From Allobosea sp. Root483D1 (GTDB lineage: Bacteria > Pseudomonadota > Alphaproteobacteria > Rhizobiales > Beijerinckiaceae), in NCBI RefSeq assembly GCF_001429505.1, contig NZ_LMJW01000018.1, positions 83,998-147,997 of the forward strand: 64,000 bases of DNA. Reading direction: 5' to 3'. A program made the position numbers and the translations under genes. Positions 58,678 through 64,000 of this stretch are shown in pieces (the first letter of the stretch is position 1; every line of letters starts with the position of its first letter). Below the pieces are notes generated by a model. The model was not told the origin of the DNA, searched no databases, and saw only the letters and a program-made list of their open reading frames with translations.

Positions 58678-58798
58678 CGCCTGCAGCCGCAGGACAGGGC
58701 GGGCGCCACAATCGTCAACGAAGTGTAAACCATATCGCGGCCACCATGTGCCCCGCGCGATTCCGAGCATGTCGGAGGGCCCGGGAGATGCCGACGAG

Positions 58799-60550
58799 AT
58801 GAGTCTTACCGCCGCCTGGAGCAAGTCAGGCCTGAAGGCGCGCGTGCTCGTGCTTGTCCTGGCGACCCTGGTCGCGATCGCGGTGCCGGCTTCCGGCATC
58901 TTCCTTTGGATGGTCAACGGCACGGTGGTGAAGCTCGGCACGCTCTTCGCCGAGAAGCAGATCCTGTTCGATCGCTATCGCGGGCTGGAAGCGCTGATGC
59001 GCGAGGTCTCGCTGGCCGAGACTGTGGCGCGCGCGCCGGTGATCGTCGAATGGGCACAGGACGAGACCGATCCGGAGAAGGCCAGGCGCGGCCTCGCCGA
59101 ACTCGAGCACTACCGGCTCTCCTTCACCGACCGCAGCTATTTCGCCGTCGTCGACAAGAGCGGCAACTACTATTTCAACGACAAGGCCAACACCTACCAG
59201 CACGACCGTCTGCGTTACACCGTCTCGCCGAGTGCTCCGCAGGACACCTGGTATTTCAAGACGCGCGCGCTCGGCAAAGGCTGCCATCTCAACGTCAACC
59301 GCGACGAGGTGCTGGCCGTCACCAAGGTCTGGATCAACTGCATCATCGAGAAGGACGGCAAGGTCCTCGGCCTGATCGGCACCGGCGTCGATCTCACCCA
59401 GTTCATCAAGGAGGTCGTCGAGTTCCCGCAGACTGGTGTGCAGAGCATGTTCGTCGATTTGCAGGGCGCGGTGCAGGCGCATCGCGACCCGCGCGTCGTC
59501 GATTTCCACAGCCTGACCAAGGAAGCTGCGGCCAAGAAGACGATCTTCCGCCTGCTCGACGAGGAGGGGGACCGCAAGGCGCTCGCCGAGATGATGCAGC
59601 GCGTCGCCAAGGGCGAGGCGCTGGTCCTCTCCCGCTTCATGCAGATGGACGGCCACGAGGTGCTGGTCGGCGTCGGCTTCCTCGATCGGCTCGGCTGGTT
59701 CAACGTCACGGTGATGGATGTCGACGCCATCATCGACCGCAAGCTGTTCGCGCCGATCGCTGGGTTGATGGTGGCGATCCTCATCGTCGCCGCCGGGCTG
59801 ATGACCTTCCTGTTCAAGCGCAAGGTGCTCGACCGGCTGGCATGGGTCGAGCAGGGCGTCGTCCGGGTCCGCGCCGGCGACTTCTCGGCCGTCGCGAAGG
59901 AGGACGGGAATGACGAGATCGCCCGGCTCTCGCGCGCCTTCAACGAGATGGCCCAGGCCGTCGGCGACAATACCGGCCGCCTCGAGGCGATGGTCGCTGA
60001 GCGCACGCAGAAGCTCGAACAATTGGCGCAGCACGATCCTCTGACCTCGGTGCTGAACCGTCGCGGCTTCGAGGAGGTTTTCGCGCGGGAGCAGAACCGG
60101 GCCCGGCGCGATGGCAAGGCCTGCGGCCTCATCATCGTCGATCTCGACCGCTTCAAGCTCGTCAATGACGACTACGGCCATCATGCGGGGGACGAAGTGC
60201 TGATAGCCTGCGTGCGGCGGATGCTCTCGATCTTACGCAGCTACGATGCCTGCGCCCGTTGGGGCGGTGACGAATTCATCCTGCTGATCAGCGATTGCAC
60301 AGCGGAGTCGCTCGCGGCGATAGCAGCCAAGATCGCGACGCTGCTGCGCGAGGGGCCGGTCGCGCTCAGTGACGGCCGGGCGGTGCCGATGACGGCGAGC
60401 CTCGGTGCTGCCATGGCGCGGCCGGAGGACAGTCTGACCGATGCCGCAGCGCGCGCCGATGCGGCGCTCTACCAGGTCAAGCGCAACGGCCGCGACGGCG
60501 TCGCGATCGATGAGCCGCAATCGGCCACGGCGTTGCGGCGGGTGGTCTAA
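58799..60550 (+). CDS. Diguanylate cyclase with periplasmic sensor and HAMP
   Basis: This 583-residue membrane enzyme makes cyclic di-GMP. A first transmembrane helix (VLVLVLATLVAIAVPASGIFLW) is followed by a periplasmic sensor domain of about 280 residues resembling Cache. A second helix (LFAPIAGLMVAILIVAAGLM), a HAMP segment and a GGDEF domain follow. The active site reads RWGGDEFILL. The inhibitory I-site RSYD lies five residues before it, so product feedback is likely. The ATG at 58799 is preferred over upstream ATGs at 58748 and 58769. Confidence 0.87.
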   Translation: MSLTAAWSKSGLKARVLVLVLATLVAIAVPASGIFLWMVNGTVVKLGTLFAEKQILFDRYRGLEALMREVSLAETVARAPVIVEWAQDETDPEKARRGLAELEHYRLSFTDRSYFAVVDKSGNYYFNDKANTYQHDRLRYTVSPSAPQDTWYFKTRALGKGCHLNVNRDEVLAVTKVWINCIIEKDGKVLGLIGTGVDLTQFIKEVVEFPQTGVQSMFVDLQGAVQAHRDPRVVDFHSLTKEAAAKKTIFRLLDEEGDRKALAEMMQRVAKGEALVLSRFMQMDGHEVLVGVGFLDRLGWFNVTVMDVDAIIDRKLFAPIAGLMVAILIVAAGLMTFLFKRKVLDRLAWVEQGVVRVRAGDFSAVAKEDGNDEIARLSRAFNEMAQAVGDNTGRLEAMVAERTQKLEQLAQHDPLTSVLNRRGFEEVFAREQNRARRDGKACGLIIVDLDRFKLVNDDYGHHAGDEVLIACVRRMLSILRSYDACARWGGDEFILLISDCTAESLAAIAAKIATLLREGPVALSDGRAVPMTASLGAAMARPEDSLTDAAARADAALYQVKRNGRDGVAIDEPQSATALRRVV

Positions 60551-60557
60551 GATTGGG

Positions 60558-60665
60558 CGTCATTCTCGGGCGAAGCGAAGCGCAGACCCGAGAAACTCAG
60601 GACAGCAGGGCGCCGACTGGAGCCTCTTCCGGCCTGAGATGCTCGGGTCAAGCCCGAGCATGACG
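60558..60665 (-). repeat. 108-bp intergenic repeat, copy B
   Basis: This element is the inverse-orientation partner of the 15658-15765 repeat. On the minus strand it reads CGTCATGCTCGGGCTTGAC and ends CGCCCGAGAATGACG; by eye about 80 per cent of positions agree. It lies between the cyclase gene and idnD. Confidence 0.8.
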
Positions 60666-60673
60666 GTCTTTGC

Positions 60674-61711
60674 TCAGCCGAAGGTCAGCTGCACCTTCAT
60701 CGCCCGGGACTTGTCGGCGGCGAGGTCGAAGGCCTCCACGGCGCGCTCGATCGGGATCGAGGCGGTGAGCAGCGGCGAGAGGTCGATCCGGCCGGACGCG
60801 ATCAGCTCGACCGCCCAGTCGAACTCCTCATGGAAGCGGAACGAGCCACGCAGGTCGAACTCCTTGGCGACGACGACATTCATCGGAATGGTGAAATTGC
60901 CGCCGACGCCGATCTGGACGATCACCGCGCCGGGGCGCAACGCATCGAAGGCGCCGGTCAGCGCATGCTGGTTGCCCGAGCATTCGAACATCACGTCGAA
61001 GGCGCCCTTCTGCGCACCATAATCGGCCTTCAGCCGCTCCGGCTCGGCCATGACGTTGATCACGGCCGTCGCGCCCATCTTGAGCGCAGTCGGGAGCGGG
61101 CCGTCGACGACGTCGGTGACGACGATTTCGGAAGCGCCAGCGGCGCGGGCCGCGACCACGGTCAGCACGCCGATCGGTCCGGAGCCGGTGACGAGGACGC
61201 GCTTGCCCAGCAGCGCGCCGGCGCGCTTGACCGCATGCAGGCAGACGGCGAGCGGCTCGGCGAAGGCGGCCTGCGCTGCGCCGACATGGCCGGGCAGCTT
61301 CACCGCCTGGCGCTCCTCGATCACCAGCACCTCGCGGAAGCCGCCCTGGACATGGGGAAAGCGCATGGCGCTGCCGTAGAACAGCATGTCGAGGCAATGT
61401 TGCTGCTGGCCGGACTGGCAATAGCGGCAGCGGCCGCAGGCCCGGCTCGGATTGACCGCGACGAGATCGCCCGGCTTGACTCGGCTGACCTCGCCGCCGA
61501 CCGCCTCGACGATGCCGGCGATCTCATGGCCGAGGATCAGCGGCTCGCGCACCCTGATCGTGCCGAAGCCGCCATGAAGATAATAATGCAGGTCGGAGCC
61601 GCAGATGCCGCCGGCCTTGATCTTGACCTTGACGTCGAGCGGGCCGAGCTCCGGCACGGCCGCGTCCTCGACCCGAAGGTCCTTCTCGGCATGGATCACG
61701 ACGGCGCGCAT
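60674..61711 (-). CDS. L-idonate 5-dehydrogenase-like zinc enzyme
   Basis: This is a 345-residue medium-chain zinc dehydrogenase. The catalytic zinc region is GGICGSDLHYYLHGG and GHEIAG, structural cysteines are in CGRCRYCQSGQQQHC, and the NAD motif is VTGSGPIGVLTVVAARAAGA. Similarity is to L-idonate/sorbitol-type dehydrogenases. It is divergent from the gluconate 5-dehydrogenase-like gene, the idnD/idnO pairing of L-idonate catabolism. The start at 61711 follows AGGAG. Confidence 0.82.
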   Translation of the reverse strand: MRAVVIHAEKDLRVEDAAVPELGPLDVKVKIKAGGICGSDLHYYLHGGFGTIRVREPLILGHEIAGIVEAVGGEVSRVKPGDLVAVNPSRACGRCRYCQSGQQQHCLDMLFYGSAMRFPHVQGGFREVLVIEERQAVKLPGHVGAAQAAFAEPLAVCLHAVKRAGALLGKRVLVTGSGPIGVLTVVAARAAGASEIVVTDVVDGPLPTALKMGATAVINVMAEPERLKADYGAQKGAFDVMFECSGNQHALTGAFDALRPGAVIVQIGVGGNFTIPMNVVVAKEFDLRGSFRFHEEFDWAVELIASGRIDLSPLLTASIPIERAVEAFDLAADKSRAMKVQLTFG

Positions 61712-61763
61712 GGCGGGACTCCTGATAGGGCGGCAGCCATGCGGCTGCGGCATTGTCTAATCG

Positions 61764-61791
61764 TTTTAAACCGCTTACCCAACCCTTGACA
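61764..61791. promoter_or_regulatory. Divergent promoter region of the idn-like genes
   Basis: GTTTTAAAC with ACCGCT (a LacI-type ANCGNT core) at 61764-61776 is followed by a perfect -35 TTGACA at 61786-61791. The -10 box for the plus-strand gene is unclear. Confidence 0.35.
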
Positions 61792-61833
61792 CGCTCACAA
61801 GCGGCAAGATCGCGCCACGACCGGGAGGATAGG

Positions 61834-62601
61834 ATGTCGCTCAATCTGTTCAAGCTCGACGGGCGCATCGCGCTGGTCACCGGCTCCGGCCAGGGCATCG
61901 GCCTTGCGATCGCCGAAGGCCTCGCCGCCACCGGCGCTCATGTCGTGCTGAACGGGCGCGATGCCGGCAAGCTGGAGAAGGCGCGCAGCGCCATCGCGGC
62001 GGCTGGCCACAAGGCTTCGGTTGCCGCCTTCGACGTCACCGACCAGAAGGCGGTCGAGGCTGGCGTCGCCAAGATCGAGGCCGAGATCGGGCCGATCGAC
62101 ATCCTGATCAACAATGCCGGCACGCAGAAGCGCGGCGCCTTCGTCGACTTCCCGGCCGAGGACTGGCACTTCCTGATGGCGACGAACCTGCATTCGGTGT
62201 TCTACGTCAGCCAGGCGGTGGCGAAGCGCATGGTCCCGCGCAACCGTGGCAAGATCGTCAATATCGGCTCGGTGATGAGCAAGCTCGGCCGGCCGAGCAT
62301 CGTGCCCTACACGGCGTCGAAGGGCGCGGTCAGCCTGATGACCCAGGGGCTCGCCGCCGAGCTCGGCAAGCACAACATCCAGGTCAACGCGATCGGCCCC
62401 GGCTATTTCGTCACCGAACTGAATCAGGCCCTGCTCGCCGACGAGACCTTCTCGAACTGGGTGAAGAGCCGCGCCCCGGTCGGCCGCTGGGGCGAGACCA
62501 AGGAGCTGGCGGGCGCGGCGATCTTCCTGTCCTCGGAAGCCTCCGACTATGTCAGCGGCCATCTGCTGATGGTCGATGGTGGTTTGACTGCGGTGGTTTG
62601 A
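61834..62601 (+). CDS. Gluconate 5-dehydrogenase-like SDR
   Basis: This 255-residue short-chain dehydrogenase has the cofactor motif VTGSGQGIGLAIAEGL, structural NNAG, catalytic Ser in NIGSVMSKLGRPS, and YxxxK in YTASKGAV. It is expected to interconvert gluconate and 5-ketogluconate with NAD(P)H. It is divergent from the idonate dehydrogenase-like gene across a 122-base region. The start at 61834 has GGGAGGATAGG upstream. Confidence 0.85.
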   Translation: MSLNLFKLDGRIALVTGSGQGIGLAIAEGLAATGAHVVLNGRDAGKLEKARSAIAAAGHKASVAAFDVTDQKAVEAGVAKIEAEIGPIDILINNAGTQKRGAFVDFPAEDWHFLMATNLHSVFYVSQAVAKRMVPRNRGKIVNIGSVMSKLGRPSIVPYTASKGAVSLMTQGLAAELGKHNIQVNAIGPGYFVTELNQALLADETFSNWVKSRAPVGRWGETKELAGAAIFLSSEASDYVSGHLLMVDGGLTAVV

Positions 62602-62628
62602 AGTCAGGCAATACGTACCGGCGAAGGG

Positions 62629-62776
62629 CGCGGGGAACCCTTCTCCCGTATGGGAGAAGGGCAGGGATGAGGGCCTGTCCTATCCGCAGAGGGCTCAACG
62701 AGTCCGCTGCGCCCAAATAATCAGCGGCGGTCCCTCACCCCTGCCCCTCTCCCATCCGGGAGAGGGGTTCCCCGCG
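62629..62776. repeat. Large inverted repeat with 45-bp arms
   Basis: The arms at 62629-62673 and 62732-62776 are inverted copies with few mismatches (CGCGGGGAACCC at one end, GGGTTCCCCGCG at the other). Each arm contains its own smaller hairpin (TCTCCC/GGGAGA). It fills most of the gap between idnO-like and the dehalogenase gene. Confidence 0.75.
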
Positions 62777-62814
62777 GATATCCGGCCGTCGTAGCTAACT
62801 CGATACGCCCGCCT

Positions 62815-63555
62815 TCAGCGTCTGGCTGCGACGAAAGGCCCGAGCTCAGTCAGCGACGAGATCGTAAGGTCCGCGCCTTCGCCCAATTGCTCCGGCTGCA
62901 TGCGCAGCGCCTTGAACAGGCTCTTTGGACTGATCGGGCCAGCCGCCAGTTCCTTGCGCAGGGCCTCCTGTGGCACCCGCTCGATACGCGCAACCGTCAT
63001 GCCGTAGGCCTTGGCGCCGGCGATGTCGAAGCCGTTGGAGGAGACGAACAGGATCTCGTCGCGTGTCAGCCCGAGCCGTTCCTCGACCAGGCGATAGCCG
63101 CGCGGATCGGGCTTGTAAGTCTTGATCTCGTCGACGCTGATCACGGTTTCCAGCAACCTGTCGATGCCGGCCTGTTTGGTGAGATTGGCCAGCATGGAAG
63201 GGCTGCCATTGGAGAAGATCGCGAGGCGTGTGGGGGTAAGGCCCTGCAGCGCCGCCAGCGCCTCCGGATAAAGCGCCAGCGCGTCATAGGCTGCGGCGAT
63301 GCGGGTGAGGAGTTCGGGCGTCGCTGCGAGCCCGAGCGTCTTCAGCGTGAAGTCGAGCGAGGCTTGCGTCACGCTCCAGAAATCCTCGTAGCGGCCCATC
63401 AGGGCACGCAGCCAGGTGTATTCGAGCTGCTTCAATCGCCAGATCTGGGTGATCGTCTCGCCATGGCCGGGGAAGGCGGCATCGGTGACGCCGGCGACCG
63501 ACTGGACGTCAAACAGGGTTCCATAGGCATCGAAAACGACGGCCTTGATCGGCAT
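62815..63555 (-). CDS. Haloacid dehalogenase, type II
   Basis: This 246-residue L-2-haloacid dehalogenase-type enzyme is of the HAD superfamily. The nucleophilic Asp is in VVFDAYGTLFDV. SNGSPSML and TYKPDPRGYRL give motifs II and III, and FVSSNGFDIAGAKAYG is the fourth. It hydrolyses carbon-halogen bonds or a related substrate; the natural substrate is unknown. The start at 63555 is used; the longer frame to 63663 overlaps the opposite promoter region. Confidence 0.88.
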   Translation of the reverse strand: MPIKAVVFDAYGTLFDVQSVAGVTDAAFPGHGETITQIWRLKQLEYTWLRALMGRYEDFWSVTQASLDFTLKTLGLAATPELLTRIAAAYDALALYPEALAALQGLTPTRLAIFSNGSPSMLANLTKQAGIDRLLETVISVDEIKTYKPDPRGYRLVEERLGLTRDEILFVSSNGFDIAGAKAYGMTVARIERVPQEALRKELAAGPISPKSLFKALRMQPEQLGEGADLTISSLTELGPFVAARR

Positions 63556-63674
63556 CGCGGCGCTCTCCTCCGGAGCCCTTGCGCGGGCTGCGGAGCTATT
63601 CTTAACGCTCGCCTTGGCCGCGCGGAGCGTGATATCCGCACAAGCACTTGTTCGCAGATGCACAGGATACGCGC

Positions 63675-64000
63675 ATGTCCAGCCGCCCCGTCATGCTGAT
63701 GATCCTCGATGGCTGGGGCTGGCGCGACGACAAGGACAACAACGCGGTCCTGCTGGCGAAGACGCCGAATTTCGACCGGTTCTGGGCCTCGTCGCCGCAC
63801 GCTTTCCTGCGTACTTCCGGTTTGGATGTCGGCCTGCCCGAGGGCCAGATGGGTAATTCCGAGGTCGGCCACCTCAACCTGGGCGCTGGCCGCGTCGTGA
63901 TGCAGGACCTGCCGCGGATCAACCAGTCCGTTGTGGACGGCACGCTGAAGCAGGCGCTGGATGCAAGCGGCCTGATCGGCCGGCTCAAGGCCAGCGGCGG
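63675..64000 (+). CDS. gpmI: Phosphoglycerate mutase (cofactor-independent), 5' part
   Basis: This gene runs off the window end; 108 codons are visible. The N-terminus reads [20 protein letters not shown], with the first metal-binding Asp, and the catalytic serine lies in [17 protein letters not shown]. Cofactor-independent phosphoglycerate mutase converts 3- to 2-phosphoglycerate in glycolysis. AGGA precedes the ATG at 63675. It is divergent from the dehalogenase gene. Confidence 0.9.
   Translation, partial: MSSRPVMLMILDGWGWRDDKDNNAVLLAKTPNFDRFWASSPHAFLRTSGLDVGLPEGQMGNSEVGHLNLGAGRVVMQDLPRINQSVVDGTLKQALDASGLIGRLKASG

Overview
The window is a GC-rich chromosomal segment from an alphaproteobacterium of the order Hyphomicrobiales (Rhizobiales). 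The best guess is a Bosea-like genus. That guess rests on gene content and order (TrcR/DUF1013, DUF1192, RcdA/DUF1465, a Calvin-type class II aldolase next to tkt-gap-pgk, ruvCAB followed by tol-pal-ftsH-glmM) and on the Omp25/31-type outer membrane protein. I could not run a database search. Nothing looks like a prophage, insertion sequence, CRISPR array, rRNA or tRNA. The segment reads as ordinary core chromosome, with 65 protein-coding genes covering most of it.

Layout. 1-9 kb: AraC regulator, alanyl-tRNA editing protein, DMT transporter, ArgE-type deacetylase, an acyl-CoA ligase with a small secreted protein, a TSUP permease and propionyl-CoA synthetase. 9-12 kb: a small membrane ORF coupled to a 6-TM chemoreceptor, and an MBL-fold hydrolase. 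12-20.7 kb: a cell-cycle and division neighbourhood with TrcR, a quinone oxidoreductase, DUF1192, a candidate CtrA-controlled small RNA, RcdA, L31, an ABC exporter, an ankyrin protein, a candidate 6S RNA, ZapA and a DUF4164 coiled-coil protein. 20.9-27.8 kb: central carbon genes tkt, gap, pgk and fba, with three small unassigned or weakly assigned genes between them. 28-31 kb: a soluble globin-type chemoreceptor, YebC and a second TSUP permease. 31.4-36 kb: a secreted repeat protein and ruvC-ruvA-GNAT-ruvB, interrupted by an opposite-strand FAD oxidoreductase. 36-51 kb: small conserved genes, then ybgC, tetR, DUF2852, tolQRAB, DUF2939, pal, cpoB, tilS, ftsH and glmM. 51-64 kb: an Omp25-like protein, frmR-frmA (formaldehyde detoxification), a CxxCH secreted protein, a Tat-exported intradiol dioxygenase, formate-THF ligase, a GGDEF cyclase, idnD/idnO-like dehydrogenases, a haloacid dehalogenase and the start of gpmI.

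The most interesting signals are non-coding. A perfect CtrA full site (TTAA-N7-TTAA) overlaps a pair of GANTC (CcrM) sites. It sits just upstream of an approximately 95-nt structured transcript candidate with two hairpins, exposed CUCCU/CCUCCC anti-Shine-Dalgarno segments and a strong terminator, directly before rcdA. A second perfect CtrA site lies upstream of the Omp25-like gene. Several perfect inverted repeats look like operators: one over the tetR start codon, one at the DUF2852 promoter, and one in the frmR promoter. One hairpin hides the ribosome binding site of the alanyl-tRNA editing gene. Two inverted 108-bp copies of an intergenic repeat and other palindromic elements are also present.
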